DNA of 64,000 nt from Bacteroidota bacterium (GTDB taxonomy: Bacteria > Bacteroidota > Bacteroidia > 2-12-FULL-35-15). Below are positions 10,324-21,576 of this stretch, piece after piece (the first letter of the stretch is position 1; each line of letters begins with the position of its first letter). The stretch is from NCBI GenBank assembly GCA_025963715.1, contig JAOQAG010000050.1, positions 62,001-126,000 of the forward strand, given 5' to 3'. A model generated the notes under the pieces. That model saw nothing but the letters and a program-made list of their open reading frames with translations. It did not search any database and had not been told where the DNA came from. The translations under genes and the position numbers were made by a program.

Positions 10324-10728
10324 ATGCCTACTATTCAACAATTAGTACGTAAAGGAAGAACAAAAGCAGCTAACAGAAGTAAATCTGCAGCACTTGAATC
10401 CAGTCCTCAAAAACGCGGAGTATGTACTCGTGTTTATACAACTACACCTAAAAAACCAAACTCTGCGATGAGAAAGGTTGCCCGTGTACGTTTAACAAAC
10501 AAAAAAGAGGTGAATGCATACATCCCGGGAGAAGGCCACAACTTGCAGGAACACTCGATTGTTCTGATCCGTGGTGGAAGAGTGAAAGATTTACCAGGAG
10601 TACGTTACCACATTGTTCGTGGTGCATTGGATACATCTGGAGTTGATGGTCGTAACCAAAGACGTTCAAAATACGGAACTAAAAAACCAAAAGCAGGAGC
10701 TAAAGCGGCACCAGCTAAAAAGAAATAA
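10324..10728 (+). CDS. rpsL: 30S ribosomal protein S12
   Basis: 134 residues, first gene of the supercluster. S12 lies at the decoding centre and monitors codon-anticodon pairing. The conserved loop [16 protein letters not shown] and the second loop [13 protein letters not shown] are present with lysines at the positions classically tied to streptomycin response. The Asp of VKDLPG is the residue methylthiolated by RimO in other bacteria. The C terminus has a lysine/alanine-rich extension ([13 protein letters not shown]) beyond the usual end near residue 124. The ATG has no Shine-Dalgarno sequence. Confidence 0.98.
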   Translation: MPTIQQLVRKGRTKAANRSKSAALESSPQKRGVCTRVYTTTPKKPNSAMRKVARVRLTNKKEVNAYIPGEGHNLQEHSIVLIRGGRVKDLPGVRYHIVRGALDTSGVDGRNQRRSKYGTKKPKAGAKAAPAKKK

Positions 10729-10801
10729 AAAAGAACCGGGTCAGGATTTGAGTAAGGGAAAACCCCTGAAGTAACAAATACGAGCCCTAACAAAAATAAC
10801 A

Positions 10802-11269
10802 ATGAGAAAAACCAAAGCAAAAAAGAGAATCCTTTTACCGGATCCAAAGTTTAACGATGTGTTAGTAACACGTTTTGTAAACAACCTGATGTATGATGGC
10901 AAAAAAAGCATTTCTTACGATGTGTTTTATGATGCGATCGAATTAGTTCAAAAAAGAACTGAAGCAGATGGTTTAGAAACATGGAAAAAAGCATTGAGCA
11001 ATGTTACTCCTGCTGTTGAGGTTCGTTCCCGCAGAGTTGGTGGAGCTACTTTCCAGATTCCTTCAGAGATCCGTCCTGAAAGAAAAATTTCTATGGGAAT
11101 TAAATGGATGATCCTTTATGCACGTAAACGTAACGAAAAATCAATGGCGCAAAAATTAGCCGGAGAGATCGTTGCAGCTTCCAAAGAAGAAGGTGCTGCT
11201 TTTAAAAAGAAAGAAGACGTTCACAAAATGGCTGAAGCTAACAAAGCATTCTCCCATTTCCGTTTCTAA
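10802..11269 (+). CDS. rpsG: 30S ribosomal protein S7
   Basis: 155 residues, the usual length. S7 nucleates assembly of the 30S head and contacts the E-site tRNA. Recognised from its N-terminal [16 protein letters not shown] and the central [16 protein letters not shown] block that binds 16S rRNA. It lies 73 bases after rpsL and 90 before fusA, as in str operons. The spacer to fusA carries a GC hairpin (11304-11321) without a T-run. Confidence 0.98.
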   Translation: MRKTKAKKRILLPDPKFNDVLVTRFVNNLMYDGKKSISYDVFYDAIELVQKRTEADGLETWKKALSNVTPAVEVRSRRVGGATFQIPSEIRPERKISMGIKWMILYARKRNEKSMAQKLAGEIVAASKEEGAAFKKKEDVHKMAEANKAFSHFRF

Positions 11270-11359
11270 TTTAATGTTGGCGCTTGCCGCTTACATTAAT
11301 TTATCCCGCTGAAAGGCGGGACCTTATTAAAAAGAACAAAAAGAAATATTAAAGATAAC

Positions 11360-13477
11360 ATGTCAGATTTAAGATATACAAGAAACATCGGGATCGCTGC
11401 CCATATTGATGCAGGTAAAACTACCTGTACTGAGCGTATCCTTTATTACACAGGTGTTACTCATAAAATTGGTGAGGTGCATGATGGTGCTGCTACTATG
11501 GACTGGATGGTTCAGGAGCAGGAGCGTGGGATAACAATCACATCTGCTGCTACAACTTGTTTTTGGAAATACAGAGATCAGCAATACAAAGTAAATATTA
11601 TTGATACACCGGGTCACGTTGACTTTACAGTTGAGGTAAACCGTTCATTGCGTGTATTGGATGGATTAGTGTTTTTGTTCTCTGCAGTTGATGGTGTTGA
11701 ACCTCAATCAGAAACAAACTGGAGATTAGCGAATAACTATAATGTAACCCGTTTAGGTTTCGTAAATAAAATGGACCGTTCCGGTGCTGACTTTTTAAAT
11801 GTTGTAAAACAGGTAAAAGAAGTATTGGGTGGTAATCCATTGCCATTGCAATTACCAATTGGTGCTGAAGAAACATTTGTTGGAGTTGTTGACTTGATCA
11901 ACAACCGCGGTATCGTTTGGAACGAAGAAGATAAAGGAATGACTTTTAAAGAAGTTCCTATTCCTGAAGATATGAAAGAAGATGTGACTTATTGGAGAGG
12001 TCAGTTGCTGGAAGCAATTGCTGAATTCGATGAATCATTGATGGAGAAATTCTTCGAAGATCCTAACTCGATCACAGAAAGAGAAGTATTAACGGCATTA
12101 CGCCAGGCTTGTATAGCGAACAAAGTAGTTCCTATGCTTTGCGGATCCGCTTTTAAAAATAAAGGTGTTCAGACAATGTTGGATTTGGTTATGGAATTAA
12201 TGCCATCTCCAATGGATAAAGATGTTACTCATGGTATCAATCCTGATACAGAGGAGCCTGTTACACGTAAACCAGACGTAAAAGAGCCGTTTACTGCTCT
12301 TGCATTTAAAATTGCAACAGATCCTTTCGTAGGTCGTTTGTGTTTCTTCCGTGTGTATTCCGGGCGTTTGGACGCAGGTTCTTACGTATTGAATACACGT
12401 AGTGGAAACAAAGAGCGTATTTCACGGATCTTCCAGATGCACGCAAACAAACAAAATGCAATTGATTTTATCGAAGCAGGTGATATCGGAGCAGCAGTTG
12501 GATTTAAAGACATCCGTACAGGTGATACTTTGTGCGATGAAAAACATCCGATCGTATTGGAAGCGATGAATTTCCCTGAACCGGTTATCGGGATAGCCAT
12601 TGAGCCAAAAACTCAGGCAGACTTAGATAAATTAGGTATTGCATTAAATAAATTATCCGAAGAAGATCCTACTTTCCGCGTGAAAACGGATGAAGATAGC
12701 GGACAAACAATCGTTAGCGGAATGGGTGAGCTTCACTTGGAGATCATTGTTGACCGTTTAAAACGTGAGTTTAAAGTAGAAGTAAACCAGGGAGCTCCTC
12801 AGGTTTCTTACAAAGAAACAATCAACGGTTCTGTTGAACACCGCGAAGTGTACAAAAAACAATCCGGTGGTCGTGGTAAATTTGCTGATATTAAATTCCA
12901 TGCATCTCCAGTTGATGCAGATTGGGATATCGTAAAAGACGGTGGATTACAATTTGTGAATGAAATTTCAGGTGGTAACATTCCACGCGAATTTATTCCT
13001 GCAGTTGAAAAAGGATTCAAACAAGCAATGGTAAACGGTGTATTGGCTGGTTATCCAATGGATTCATTAAAAATCCGCTTAGTGGATGGTTCTTATCACA
13101 ACGTCGATTCTGATGCATTATCATTTGAGATCGCAGCTCGTACTGCATTCCGTGAAGCATTACCAAAATGTAAACCGGTATTGTTAGAGCCGATCATGAA
13201 AATTGAAGTATTGACTCCGGAGCAAAACATGGGTGATGTGGTTGGTGACTTGAACAAACGTCGTGGCCAGATCGAAGGAATGGATTCAAAAGGCGTAACT
13301 CAGGTTATCAAAGCAAAAGTTCCATTGTCAGAAATGTTCGGATATGTAACTCAGTTACGTACCATCACTTCAGGCCGCGCAACCAGCACCATGGAATTTG
13401 ATCATTATGCAGAAACGCCTAAAAACGTTGCTGATGATGTAATCGCAAAAGCAAAAGGTAAAGCAGAAAAAGTATAA
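11360..13477 (+). CDS. fusA: Translation elongation factor G
   Basis: 705 residues, full length. GTPase that drives ribosomal translocation and, with RRF, recycling. Domain I shows all GTP-binding motifs: AHIDAGKT (P-loop), RGITITSA (switch I), DTPGHVDF (switch II), NKMD and GSAFKNKG. Domains II-V follow in order, with GGRGKFADI in domain IV and LRTITSGRA near the end. It is the third gene of the str part of the cluster; tuf, which follows fusA in many bacteria, is absent here and rpsJ comes next. Confidence 0.98.
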   Translation: MSDLRYTRNIGIAAHIDAGKTTCTERILYYTGVTHKIGEVHDGAATMDWMVQEQERGITITSAATTCFWKYRDQQYKVNIIDTPGHVDFTVEVNRSLRVLDGLVFLFSAVDGVEPQSETNWRLANNYNVTRLGFVNKMDRSGADFLNVVKQVKEVLGGNPLPLQLPIGAEETFVGVVDLINNRGIVWNEEDKGMTFKEVPIPEDMKEDVTYWRGQLLEAIAEFDESLMEKFFEDPNSITEREVLTALRQACIANKVVPMLCGSAFKNKGVQTMLDLVMELMPSPMDKDVTHGINPDTEEPVTRKPDVKEPFTALAFKIATDPFVGRLCFFRVYSGRLDAGSYVLNTRSGNKERISRIFQMHANKQNAIDFIEAGDIGAAVGFKDIRTGDTLCDEKHPIVLEAMNFPEPVIGIAIEPKTQADLDKLGIALNKLSEEDPTFRVKTDEDSGQTIVSGMGELHLEIIVDRLKREFKVEVNQGAPQVSYKETINGSVEHREVYKKQSGGRGKFADIKFHASPVDADWDIVKDGGLQFVNEISGGNIPREFIPAVEKGFKQAMVNGVLAGYPMDSLKIRLVDGSYHNVDSDALSFEIAARTAFREALPKCKPVLLEPIMKIEVLTPEQNMGDVVGDLNKRRGQIEGMDSKGVTQVIKAKVPLSEMFGYVTQLRTITSGRATSTMEFDHYAETPKNVADDVIAKAKGKAEKV

Positions 13478-13506
13478 TAATCTAACAACGTTCTTTATAT
13501 AAAACT

Positions 13507-13815
13507 ATGAGCCAAAAAATCAGAATCAAATTAAAATCTTACGATTTCAACTTAGTTGATAAATCGGCTGAGAAAATTGTTAAAACTGTAAAAATGACAG
13601 GAGCAGTAGTAAGTGGACCGATTCCATTGCCTACACACAAAAAGATCTACACAGTTTTACGTTCACCGCACGCAAACAAAAAAGCACGTGAACAATTTCA
13701 ATTATGTTCATACAAAAGATTGTTAGATATCTACAACTCAACTTCAAAAACAGTTGATGCACTTATGAAACTTGAATTGCCAAGTGGTGTGGAAGTAGAA
13801 ATCAAAGCATCGTAA
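13507..13815 (+). CDS. rpsJ: 30S ribosomal protein S10
   Basis: 102 residues. S10 belongs to the 30S head and, in other bacteria, also acts free of the ribosome as NusE with NusB in rRNA antitermination and with NusG in transcription-translation coupling. Recognised by [10 protein letters not shown] at the N terminus and the [20 protein letters not shown] loop. First gene of the S10 segment, only 29 bases after fusA, so the str and S10 operons are joined. Confidence 0.98.
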   Translation: MSQKIRIKLKSYDFNLVDKSAEKIVKTVKMTGAVVSGPIPLPTHKKIYTVLRSPHANKKAREQFQLCSYKRLLDIYNSTSKTVDALMKLELPSGVEVEIKAS

Positions 13816-13850
13816 TTAATTAAAGTAGTAAATAATAATAAATAAATAAA

Positions 13851-14468
13851 ATGTCTGGAATAATAGGTAAAAAAATTGGAATGACCAGTGTTTTCGGTGC
13901 CAATGGTAAATATATACCATGCACAGTTATCGAAGCCGGTCCTTGCGTTGTTACGCAAGTAAAAACCTTGGAGAAAGACGGATATGCTTCAGTACAATTG
14001 GCATTCGGCGAGAAGAAAGAAAAACATACTTCTTCTGCAATGAAAGGTCACTTCGCTAAAGCCGCTACCACTCCTAAACGTAAAATTGTTGAATTCAAAG
14101 AATTCACCGAAGAAAAAAATCTTGGAGAAACAGTTACAGTTGAATTATTTGCAGAAGGCGATTTCGTTGATGTTGCTGGTACTTCAAAAGGTAAAGGTTT
14201 TCAAGGGGTTGTAAAACGTCACGGATTTGCTGGTGTTGGTGGAGCTACTCACGGTCAGCACGATCGTCAGAGAGCACCGGGATCATTAGGAGCATCGTCT
14301 TGGCCATCACGCGTATTCAAAGGAATGAGAATGGCTGGTCGTATGGGTGGGGATCGTGTTACAACACAAAACTTACAGGTAATTAAAGTGATTGCTGAAA
14401 AAAATCTTTTGATTATAAAAGGTTCTATCGCAGGAGCAAAAGGTTCATTCGTTACAATTGAAAAATAA
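13851..14468 (+). CDS. rplC: 50S ribosomal protein L3
   Basis: 205 residues. An early 23S rRNA binder whose long loop approaches the peptidyl-transferase centre. The start [13 protein letters not shown] and the extended loop ([18 protein letters not shown], then GRMGGDRVT) are diagnostic. The loop Gln of GQHDRQ is the PrmB methylation region known from other bacteria. The stop codon is one base away from the rplD start. Confidence 0.98.
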   Translation: MSGIIGKKIGMTSVFGANGKYIPCTVIEAGPCVVTQVKTLEKDGYASVQLAFGEKKEKHTSSAMKGHFAKAATTPKRKIVEFKEFTEEKNLGETVTVELFAEGDFVDVAGTSKGKGFQGVVKRHGFAGVGGATHGQHDRQRAPGSLGASSWPSRVFKGMRMAGRMGGDRVTTQNLQVIKVIAEKNLLIIKGSIAGAKGSFVTIEK

Positions 14469-14469
14469 A

Positions 14470-15099
14470 ATGGAAGTATCAATAACAAATATAAGCGGTA
14501 AAGCTACTTCAAAGAAGGTAAGCTTAAACGATGCGATCTTTGGCATCGAGCCTAATGACCACGCCATTTATTTGGATGTTAAACAACATTTAGCAAATAA
14601 ACGCCAGGGAACTCATAAATCTAAAGAAAGAGCTGAGGTAAGAGGTTCATCTAAAAAATTAAAAAAACAAAAAGGTACGGGTGGCGCTCGTGCAGGTAAT
14701 GATAAATCTCCAACAAGAGTTGGTGGAGGTAGAGCATTCGGCCCTCGTCCAAGAGATTACTCATTCAAATTGAATAAGAAATTGAAACGTTTAGCTCGTT
14801 TCTCGGCTTTAACTTATAAAGCAAAAGAAAGCAACCTTACAATTTTGGAAGATTTTAGTTTTGATTCTCCAAAAACGAAGAAATATGCTGATTTGATTAA
14901 TAATTTAAAGCTTTCAGATAAAAAAACCTTATTAGTGTTGGGGGAATCAAATAAAAATATATATTTGTCGTCCCGAAATTTAGGCAACACAAAAGTGGTA
15001 ACTGTTTCAGATTTAAACACTTACGATATTTTGAACGCTCAAAACCTGTTAATGGTAGAAAGTTCGGTTAAAGAAATTGAAAATTTATTAAGTAATTAA
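14470..15099 (+). CDS. rplD: 50S ribosomal protein L4
   Basis: 209 residues from the ATG at 14470. A TTG at 14458 is in frame but overlaps rplC, so the ATG one base after the rplC stop is chosen. L4 lines the nascent-peptide exit tunnel and represses its own operon in enterobacteria. The tunnel loop is clear ([20 protein letters not shown]), followed by [16 protein letters not shown]. The C-terminal half ([20 protein letters not shown]) has the normal Rossmann-like part. Confidence 0.97.
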   Translation: MEVSITNISGKATSKKVSLNDAIFGIEPNDHAIYLDVKQHLANKRQGTHKSKERAEVRGSSKKLKKQKGTGGARAGNDKSPTRVGGGRAFGPRPRDYSFKLNKKLKRLARFSALTYKAKESNLTILEDFSFDSPKTKKYADLINNLKLSDKKTLLVLGESNKNIYLSSRNLGNTKVVTVSDLNTYDILNAQNLLMVESSVKEIENLLSN

Positions 15100-15103
15100 T
15101 AAG

Positions 15104-15394
15104 ATGAGCATAGTAATAAAACCGGTTATAACCGAAAAAATGACAGCACAAGGCGAGAAGTTTAATCGCTATGGATTTGTAGTAGCTGGAACAGCTAACA
15201 AAGTTGAGATAAAAAATGCTGTTGAAAAACTTTACGGTGTTAGTGTAGAGACAGTGAACACTCAAAACTACGTAGGTAAAGTGAAATCCCGTAACACAAC
15301 CCAAGGTTTGGCTATTGGAAGAGTAAACAAACATAAAAAAGCAGTAGTTACGCTTAAAGCAGGCGAATCAATTGATTTTTACGCGAGTATTTAA
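15104..15394 (+). CDS. rplW: 50S ribosomal protein L23
   Basis: 96 residues. L23 sits at the tunnel exit and is the docking site for trigger factor and SRP. Recognised by KPVITEKMTAQGEKFNRYGF at the N terminus and the VNTQNYVGKVKSR region. It follows rplD after 4 bases, suggesting translational coupling. Confidence 0.97.
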   Translation: MSIVIKPVITEKMTAQGEKFNRYGFVVAGTANKVEIKNAVEKLYGVSVETVNTQNYVGKVKSRNTTQGLAIGRVNKHKKAVVTLKAGESIDFYASI

Positions 15395-15448
15395 TTAGGT
15401 AGGTAGTAATTATACAGGTCAGTAACCTGTGAAAATAAAAAAACGAAG

Positions 15449-16273
15449 ATGGCTTTAAAGAAATTAAGACCGTTGACACCTGGTCAGCGATTTAAATTAG
15501 TAAGTGATAACGCGGATATTACTGCGGGTAAACCTGAAAAAAGTTTATTAGTACCGGTGAAAAAATCCGGTGGACGTGATAATACTGGTAAAATGACTAT
15601 GCGCTACATTGGTGGTGGTCACAAACAACAATATCGTATTATTGATTTTAAAAGAGATAAAGCTGGTGTTCCCGCAACAGTTAAAACAATTGAGTACGAT
15701 CCTAACCGTACTGCACGTATTGCCCTTGTAGTTTATGCTGATGGTGAAAAACGTTATATCGTAGCTCCAAACGGTTTACAAGTTGGTCAAAAAATCGTAT
15801 CAGGAAAAGATGCAGCACCTTCAGTAGGGAACGCACTTTACTTATCAGATATTCCATTAGGTACAGTAATCCACAACATCGAATTACGCCCGGGCCAGGG
15901 AGCAATCATGGCTCGTAGCGCAGGTTCATATGCACAATTAAGTGCACGTGATGGTAAATACGCGGTAGTTAAAATGCCTTCCGGCGAAACCCGTATGATC
16001 CTTATTACTTGTATGGCTACAATCGGATCTGTATCCAATGCAGATCACAACCTGGAAATCAGCGGTAAAGCTGGTCGTACACGTTGGCAAGGCCGCAGAC
16101 CGAGAACACGTCCGGTAGCAATGAACCCTGTTGACCATCCAATGGGTGGAGGTGAAGGTAGAGCTTCAGGAGGTCACCCTCGTTCACGCAAAGGATTGCC
16201 TTCAAAAGGATACAAAACACGTTATCCTAAAAAAGCTTCCAACAAATACATTATTGAGAAAAGAAAAAAATAG
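15449..16273 (+). CDS. rplB: 50S ribosomal protein L2
   Basis: 274 residues, the usual size. L2 is needed for subunit association and peptidyl transfer. Diagnostic blocks are [20 protein letters not shown] and the C-terminal [18 protein letters not shown], which includes the conserved His near the peptidyl-transferase centre. The spacer of 54 bases upstream has a short inverted repeat (CAGGTCAGTAACCTG). Confidence 0.98.
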   Translation: MALKKLRPLTPGQRFKLVSDNADITAGKPEKSLLVPVKKSGGRDNTGKMTMRYIGGGHKQQYRIIDFKRDKAGVPATVKTIEYDPNRTARIALVVYADGEKRYIVAPNGLQVGQKIVSGKDAAPSVGNALYLSDIPLGTVIHNIELRPGQGAIMARSAGSYAQLSARDGKYAVVKMPSGETRMILITCMATIGSVSNADHNLEISGKAGRTRWQGRRPRTRPVAMNPVDHPMGGGEGRASGGHPRSRKGLPSKGYKTRYPKKASNKYIIEKRKK

Positions 16274-16333
16274 TATAATCAGTTTAATGGTGGAGTAGGA
16301 AACTTCTTCAGTCACAACTAAAAAACAAAAAGA

Positions 16334-16612
16334 ATGTCACGTTCATTAAAAAAAGGTCCTTTTATCGACTGGAAACTTGAGAAAAAATTATTAGATCTTC
16401 AGGCTTCAGGTAAAAAAACAGTAATCAAAACCTGGTCACGCAGATCAATGATCTCTCCTGACTTCGTAGGATTAACAGTAGCGGTTCACAACGGAAATAA
16501 ATTTATTCCAGTGTATGTTACGGAAAACATGGTAGGTCATAAGTTCGGGGAGTTCGCTCCAACAAGAACGTTCAGAGGCCACGCCGGTAACAAAGATAAA
16601 GGATCTAAATAA
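16334..16612 (+). CDS. rpsS: 30S ribosomal protein S19
   Basis: 92 residues. S19 forms a complex with S13 in the 30S head and contacts tRNA and the B1a bridge. [18 protein letters not shown] and the [17 protein letters not shown] signature are typical. It sits between rplB and rplV as in all S10 operons. Confidence 0.98.
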   Translation: MSRSLKKGPFIDWKLEKKLLDLQASGKKTVIKTWSRRSMISPDFVGLTVAVHNGNKFIPVYVTENMVGHKFGEFAPTRTFRGHAGNKDKGSK

Positions 16613-16646
16613 GTTTAAAGTAAAGAGATTATAATATAACGAAAAA

Positions 16647-17054
16647 ATGGGTGTTAGAAAACAAAACGCAGCAGACGCACGCAAAGAGGCAAATAAAAGC
16701 AGATATTTTGCTAAATTAAACAATTGCCCTACATCTCCCCGTAAGATGAGATTGCTAGCTGACCTTATCAGAGGTAAGGAAGTATACATGGCTTTAAATA
16801 TTTTAAAGTTTAATGCTAAAGAAGCGTCCGGAAGATTAGAAAAATTGTTGACTTCAGCAATTTCAAACTTCGAAGCGAAGACAGGCGAACGCCCGGAAGA
16901 TAGTAACCTGGTTGTTAAAGAAGTGTTTGTTGATAGCGCATTACAAATGAAGCGTTTAAGAACCGCTCCACAAGGCCGCGCCAACAGGATCAGAAAACGT
17001 TCGAACCATGTTACGATAGTAGTAGATAAAAAACAAGAACCAAAAACTAAATAA
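16647..17054 (+). CDS. rplV: 50S ribosomal protein L22
   Basis: 135 residues. L22 spans the 50S subunit; its beta-hairpin forms part of the exit tunnel constriction with L4. The [17 protein letters not shown] segment and the hairpin [19 protein letters not shown]-like region (residues about 110-128) identify it. Typical length with a slightly extended N terminus. Confidence 0.97.
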   Translation: MGVRKQNAADARKEANKSRYFAKLNNCPTSPRKMRLLADLIRGKEVYMALNILKFNAKEASGRLEKLLTSAISNFEAKTGERPEDSNLVVKEVFVDSALQMKRLRTAPQGRANRIRKRSNHVTIVVDKKQEPKTK

Positions 17055-17064
17055 TAATATTTAA

Positions 17065-17856
17065 ATGGGACAAAAAGCAAATCCGGTAGGCTTACGCTTA
17101 GGCATCATTAAAGGATGGGATTCTAACTGGTATGGCGGAAAAAATTTTTCTGACAAATTAGTTGAAGATTTTAAAATCAGAAATTATTTGAAAGCACGTT
17201 TAGCGAAAGCTAGCATTTCAAAAATTGTAATTGAAAGAACTGTAAAAATTATTACTGTTACGATCAATACATCACGTCCGGGAATTATTATTGGTAAAGG
17301 TGGTCAGGAAGTTGACAAGATCAAAGAAGAGTTAAAAAAGATCACTAAAAAAGATATCCAGATCAACATCTTCGAAATTAAACGTCCGGAATTGGATGCT
17401 CGTTTAGTAGCAGACAGTATCGCTCGTCAGATCGAAGGCCGTATCTCTTTCCGTAGAGCAGTTAAAATGGCTGTAGCATCTACAATGAGAATGGGAGCTG
17501 AAGGGATTAAAGTAAAATGTTCAGGTCGTTTAGCAGGAGCTGAGATGGCACGTGTAGAAGGATACAAAGAAGGACGTACACCGTTGCATACTTTACGCGC
17601 TGATATTGACTACGCTTTAGGTGAAGCACATACAACCTACGGCCGTATCGGTATCAAAGTTTGGATCTGCAAAGGCGAAGTTTATGGAAAACGTGACTTG
17701 TCTCCAAATATCGGAAATGCAGCTGCTGGTTCTAAAGACGGAAAAGGCGGAGTACCAAAAGGAGGAAACCCGAAATTTGATAAACGCGGTCCGGGTGGCC
17801 CAAGAAAAGGCGGGAACGATAACAGAAGCAACGACAGAAGAAGAGATTCTAAATAA
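17065..17856 (+). CDS. rpsC: 30S ribosomal protein S3
   Basis: 263 residues. S3 lies at the mRNA entry site and has helicase-related contacts. The KH domain motif [18 protein letters not shown] and the C-terminal domain block [20 protein letters not shown] are clear. After about residue 215 comes a low-complexity Gly/Lys/Arg/Asp/Asn tail ([20 protein letters not shown]), longer than in E. coli S3 but common in this phylum. It starts 10 bases after rplV. Confidence 0.97.
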   Translation: MGQKANPVGLRLGIIKGWDSNWYGGKNFSDKLVEDFKIRNYLKARLAKASISKIVIERTVKIITVTINTSRPGIIIGKGGQEVDKIKEELKKITKKDIQINIFEIKRPELDARLVADSIARQIEGRISFRRAVKMAVASTMRMGAEGIKVKCSGRLAGAEMARVEGYKEGRTPLHTLRADIDYALGEAHTTYGRIGIKVWICKGEVYGKRDLSPNIGNAAAGSKDGKGGVPKGGNPKFDKRGPGGPRKGGNDNRSNDRRRDSK

Positions 17857-17909
17857 GAATAAACAGAGAAGATAACGATTTAAGTTTATAATATAATAGA
17901 TATAACAAA

Positions 17910-18335
17910 ATGTTACAGCCTAAGAGAACCAAATTTAGAAAGATGCACAAAATGAAAATGAAGGGTGATGCCAAACGCGGCGACCAACTTTCATTCGGTT
18001 CATTCGGACTAAAGGCAACAGAAGGATGCTGGGTTACAGCACGTCAATTAGAAGCAGCAAGGGTTGCGGTAACACGTTTCATGAAACGTGAAGGACAAAT
18101 ATGGATCCGTGTGTTTCCGGACAAACCGATCACCAGCAAACCAGCTGAGGTACGTATGGGTAAAGGTAAAGGTGCTCCGGAATATTGGGTGGCAGTTGTG
18201 AAACCAGGACGCATTATGTTTGAAGCAGAAGGTGTTCCAATGGAAATTGCTAAAGAAGCATTAAGATTAGCAGCACAAAAATTACCTGTAACAACAAAAT
18301 TTGTTGTTAGAAGAGATTATTCGGCGGAAGCATAA
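17910..18335 (+). CDS. rplP: 50S ribosomal protein L16
   Basis: 141 residues. L16 positions the A-site tRNA on the 50S subunit. [14 protein letters not shown] at the start and [19 protein letters not shown] in the middle are family hallmarks; the Arg in the latter region is the hydroxylation target in E. coli. It follows rpsC after 53 bases. Confidence 0.98.
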   Translation: MLQPKRTKFRKMHKMKMKGDAKRGDQLSFGSFGLKATEGCWVTARQLEAARVAVTRFMKREGQIWIRVFPDKPITSKPAEVRMGKGKGAPEYWVAVVKPGRIMFEAEGVPMEIAKEALRLAAQKLPVTTKFVVRRDYSAEA

Positions 18336-18375
18336 TTTTCAAAACAATAAATTCAACAGAGAATTCTAAAATAAA

Positions 18376-18579
18376 ATGAAACAAGCAGATATTAAATTAC
18401 TTTCTACAAGCGATCTTGCTGAGAAAGTTAAAGAAGAAAAAGGTGCTTTAGCAAAATTAAAGCTAAACCACGCAGTATCTCCTATTGAAAACCCTGCAAA
18501 AATTACTGATAGCAGAAAAACAGTAGCAAGATTAAATACCGAACTTCGCAAAAGAGTAATAGCAGAAGCAAAAAAATAA
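18376..18579 (+). CDS. rpmC: 50S ribosomal protein L29
   Basis: 67 residues, two antiparallel helices near the tunnel exit next to L23. Recognised by the gene position between rplP and rpsQ, its size, and the C-terminal DSRKTVARLNTELRKR motif. A short AT-rich spacer (40 bases) precedes it. Confidence 0.95.
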   Translation: MKQADIKLLSTSDLAEKVKEEKGALAKLKLNHAVSPIENPAKITDSRKTVARLNTELRKRVIAEAKK

Positions 18580-18588
18580 TTTCAAGCA

Positions 18589-18846
18589 ATGGAAGAAAGA
18601 AATTTAAGAAAAGAAAAAGTTGGCCTGGTTACCAGTAACAAAATGGACAAGTCAATTGTTGTAGCTGTAGAGCGTAAAGTGAAACACCCTAAATACGGGA
18701 AATTCCTTAACAAAACTACCAAATTTATTGCTCATGATGAGGCAAATACCTGCAACATCGGTGACACAGTAAAAATTATGGAAACCCGTCCTTTGAGCAA
18801 AAACAAATGCTGGAGATTGGTTGAAGTAGTAGAAAGAGCTAAATAG
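18589..18846 (+). CDS. rpsQ: 30S ribosomal protein S17
   Basis: 85 residues, an OB-fold primary 16S rRNA binder. [20 protein letters not shown], then VKHPKYGKF and [20 protein letters not shown], are diagnostic. It begins 9 bases after rpmC. Confidence 0.97.
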   Translation: MEERNLRKEKVGLVTSNKMDKSIVVAVERKVKHPKYGKFLNKTTKFIAHDEANTCNIGDTVKIMETRPLSKNKCWRLVEVVERAK

Positions 18847-18925
18847 TATATAAAGCAAGTTTGCGATTGCGCTGGCCTGAGATTGGTTTATCAATCCAAA
18901 TTAATATAGTTAACAAAAACAAGAA

Positions 18926-19294
18926 ATGGTACAACAGGAATCAAGATTAACAGTAGCGGATAATAGCGGAGCAAAAGAAGTTCTGGTTATTCGTGTACTT
19001 GGCGGAACTAAAAAAAGATATGCTTCCATTGGCGACAAAGTGGTAGTTACCGTTAAACATGCATTACCTTCCGGTAATATTAAAAAAGGAGCTGTGTCAA
19101 AAGCTGTAGTAGTAAGAACAAGAAAAGAAGTAAGACGTGCAGATGGTTCTTATATTCGTTTTGACGACAACGCTGTAGTACTTTTAAATGCTACAGACGA
19201 ATTAAGAGGGACTCGTATTTTCGGACCTGTTGCCCGTGAATTAAGAGATAAACAATTTATGAAAATCGTATCACTTGCTCCAGAAGTATTGTAA
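18926..19294 (+). CDS. rplN: 50S ribosomal protein L14
   Basis: 122 residues, exactly the family length. L14 forms intersubunit bridges B5/B8 and is the binding site of the silencing factor Rsf[21 protein letters not shown] and the ending IVSLAPEVL identify it. First gene of the classical spc segment; the 79-base gap to rpsQ shows no terminator. Confidence 0.98.
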   Translation: MVQQESRLTVADNSGAKEVLVIRVLGGTKKRYASIGDKVVVTVKHALPSGNIKKGAVSKAVVVRTRKEVRRADGSYIRFDDNAVVLLNATDELRGTRIFGPVARELRDKQFMKIVSLAPEVL

Positions 19295-19314
19295 GTGAAA
19301 AACCAAATATAGCA

Positions 19315-19641
19315 ATGCAATCAAAATTAAATATTAAAAAAGGGGATTCTGTAAAAGTAATCGCCGGTGATTCTAAAGGTCAAGAAGGAAAAGTGCTATC
19401 GATTGATAGAGCTAAAATCCGTGCCTTTGTAGAAGGAGTTAATTTAGTATCCAAAAGTACAAAACCGGATGCTAAGAACCCTCAGGGTGGGATTGTGAAG
19501 AAAGAATCTTCCATCCATGTTTCTAATTTGATGCTTATTGAGGCTTCAACAGGTAAACCAACAAGAGTTGGAAGAAAATTAGATGACAAAAGCAAAAAAC
19601 TAGTTCGTTACTCAAAAAAATCAGGGGAGGTAATTAAATAA
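19315..19641 (+). CDS. rplX: 50S ribosomal protein L24
   Basis: 108 residues. An assembly-initiator protein with a KOW motif ([20 protein letters not shown]). [20 protein letters not shown] is the conserved second block. The stop codon overlaps the rplE start by one base (TAATG), so the two are translationally coupled. Confidence 0.97.
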   Translation: MQSKLNIKKGDSVKVIAGDSKGQEGKVLSIDRAKIRAFVEGVNLVSKSTKPDAKNPQGGIVKKESSIHVSNLMLIEASTGKPTRVGRKLDDKSKKLVRYSKKSGEVIK

Positions 19642-20198
19642 TGGCTTATTCACCACGCTTAAAAGACAAGTATAAAGCGGACGTAGTTCCGGCTTTACAG
19701 AAAAAATACGGTTACAGCAGCTCGATGCAGGTTCCTAAATTGGAAAAAATCTGTGTTAACCAGGGTATCGGCGACGCTGTATCTGATAAGAAACTTATTG
19801 AAGGTGCTATCAAGGAAATGACCACTATTACCGGTCAAAAGGCGGTATCTACCATCTCTAAAAAAGATATTTCTAACTTCAAACTTCGTAAAGGAGTTCC
19901 AATCGGAGTAAGAGTAACTTTACGCGGAGATACAATGTATGAGTTTTTGGATCGATTAATTTCCGTAGCTTTGCCCCGCATTCGTGATTTCAGAGGAATC
20001 AATGAAAAAGGATTTGACGGAAACGGAAACTATACATTAGGTGTAACCGAGCAAATCATTTTCCCTGAAATTGATATTGATAAAGTAACAAAAATCATGG
20101 GTATGGATATTACATTTGTAACTTCAGCACCTTCCGATGACGAAGCTTTAGCTTTATTAAGTGAATTTGGATTACCATTTAAAAATCAAAAAAAATAA
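19641..20198 (+). CDS. rplE: 50S ribosomal protein L5
   Basis: 185 residues. L5 binds 5S rRNA and forms bridge B1b to the 30S head. [31 protein letters not shown] and FPEIDIDKV are the conserved blocks. The ATG shares its A with the rplX stop. Confidence 0.98.
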   Translation: MAYSPRLKDKYKADVVPALQKKYGYSSSMQVPKLEKICVNQGIGDAVSDKKLIEGAIKEMTTITGQKAVSTISKKDISNFKLRKGVPIGVRVTLRGDTMYEFLDRLISVALPRIRDFRGINEKGFDGNGNYTLGVTEQIIFPEIDIDKVTKIMGMDITFVTSAPSDDEALALLSEFGLPFKNQKK

Positions 20199-20204
20199 GA
20201 GTCA

Positions 20205-20474
20205 ATGGCAAAAGAATCAATGAAAGCAAGAGAAGTTAAACGTAAGAAACTTGCTGACTTATACGCTGATAGAAGAGCTGCTTTAAAAGCTGCAGGTGAT
20301 TATGTAGGTTTACAGAAATTACCACGTAACTCGGCACCAACACGTCAACGTAACCGTTGTAAATTAACCGGTCGTCCAAGAGGTTACAGCCGCCAGTTTG
20401 GATTATCACGTAACACATTCCGTGAAATGGCATTAGACGGCCTGATCCCGGGAGTTACAAAATCAAGCTGGTAG
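20205..20474 (+). CDS. rpsN: 30S ribosomal protein S14, zinc-free type
   Basis: 89 residues, the long form. S14 lies in the 30S head near S3 and S10. The C-terminal [20 protein letters not shown] keeps one Cys and lacks the two CxxC pairs of the short zinc-binding form, so this is a C-minus S14. It starts 6 bases after rplE. Confidence 0.97.
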   Translation: MAKESMKAREVKRKKLADLYADRRAALKAAGDYVGLQKLPRNSAPTRQRNRCKLTGRPRGYSRQFGLSRNTFREMALDGLIPGVTKSSW

Positions 20475-20552
20475 TTAAACACCACTTGAACAGAAAAAGA
20501 GTATTAATGTATAATTATCCTGCGTGCGGGATAAGATATAAAAACAAATAAA

Positions 20553-20948
20553 ATGACAGATACAATCTCAGATTATCTCACTCGTGTGAGAAATGCAATC
20601 GGTGCAAACCACAGAATCGTTGAAATTCCTGCTTCTAACCTGAAGAAAGAGATCACGAAAATCCTTTTCGAAAAAGGATACATCCTAAGTTACAAATTTG
20701 AAGATACTACCACTCAGGGGATTATTAAAATAGCTCTGAAGTATCATCCTGCAACTAAACAGCCAGCCATTAAAGCTTTACAGAGAATAAGTTCTCCTGG
20801 ATTACGTAAGTATACAGGTGCTACAAAATTACCACGCGTTCTGAACGGGTTAGGTATTGCTATTCTTTCTACTTCTAAAGGTGTAATGACTGATAAAGAA
20901 GCAAGAGTGCAAAAAGTTGGTGGTGAAGTATTGTGTTACGTATATTAA
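20553..20948 (+). CDS. rpsH: 30S ribosomal protein S8
   Basis: 131 residues. A primary 16S rRNA binder and, in E. coli, the spc-operon repressor. [19 protein letters not shown] at the start and [20 protein letters not shown] at the end are typical. The 78-base spacer before it contains a GC-containing hairpin (20515-20534). Confidence 0.97.
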   Translation: MTDTISDYLTRVRNAIGANHRIVEIPASNLKKEITKILFEKGYILSYKFEDTTTQGIIKIALKYHPATKQPAIKALQRISSPGLRKYTGATKLPRVLNGLGIAILSTSKGVMTDKEARVQKVGGEVLCYVY

Positions 20949-20953
20949 TCTTT

Positions 20954-20959
20954 AGGAGG
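20954..20959 (+). promoter_or_regulatory. Strong Shine-Dalgarno sequence of rplF
   Basis: AGGAGG ends 8 bases before the rplF ATG at 20968, within TTTAGGAGGAACAGATC. Most genes of this cluster have no such motif, so this is an exception. Confidence 0.8.
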
Positions 20960-20967
20960 AACAGATC

Positions 20968-21522
20968 ATGTCAAGAATTGGGAAATTACCGATATCACTT
21001 CCGAAAGGAGTAGAGGTTAGCGTTTCAGATAAGAACGTAGTAACCGTAAAAGGTCCAAAAGGAACCTTAACACAAAATGTTGATTCTGGGATCAGCGTTA
21101 AAAATGAAGATAGTACAATCACGTTAACACGTGCAACTGAGCAAAAACGCCACAAAGCAATGCACGGTTTATACCGCGCTTTAATTGCTTCTATGGTAAA
21201 AGGTGTTAGCGAAGGATATAAAACCGAACAAGAACTAGTGGGTGTTGGTTACCGTGCTGCAAACAAAGGACAATTATTGGAATTAACATTAGGTTATTCC
21301 CACAACGTGTCTTTTGACTTACCGGTTGAAATTAAAGTAACAACCACTGCTGATAAAGGACAAAATCCTAAAATCATCATGGAAAGTGCTGATAAACAAT
21401 TGATCGGGATGGTTGCTGCGAAAATACGCTCATTGCGTAAACCTGAGCCGTACAAAGGAAAAGGTATTAAATTCACCGGCGAAATCTTAAGAAGAAAAGC
21501 AGGTAAATCAGCAGGTAAATAA
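20968..21522 (+). CDS. rplF: 50S ribosomal protein L6
   Basis: 184 residues. L6 lies near the factor-binding stalk base and the sarcin-ricin loop. SRIGKLPISLPKGVEVSV and the C-terminal block RKPEPYKGKGIKFTGEILRR, part of the L6 signature, identify it. Unusually for this cluster it has a strong Shine-Dalgarno sequence. Confidence 0.98.
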   Translation: MSRIGKLPISLPKGVEVSVSDKNVVTVKGPKGTLTQNVDSGISVKNEDSTITLTRATEQKRHKAMHGLYRALIASMVKGVSEGYKTEQELVGVGYRAANKGQLLELTLGYSHNVSFDLPVEIKVTTTADKGQNPKIIMESADKQLIGMVAAKIRSLRKPEPYKGKGIKFTGEILRRKAGKSAGK

Positions 21523-21576
21523 TAAATAGAAATTTCATCATTATCGGCACAAACCGATAATAAATAAGGTAAAGAA

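Noticed and set aside
10739-10801. Short GGG/CCC inverted pattern in the rpsL-rpsG spacer as an attenuator
   Set aside because: The stem is too short and not followed by a T-run.
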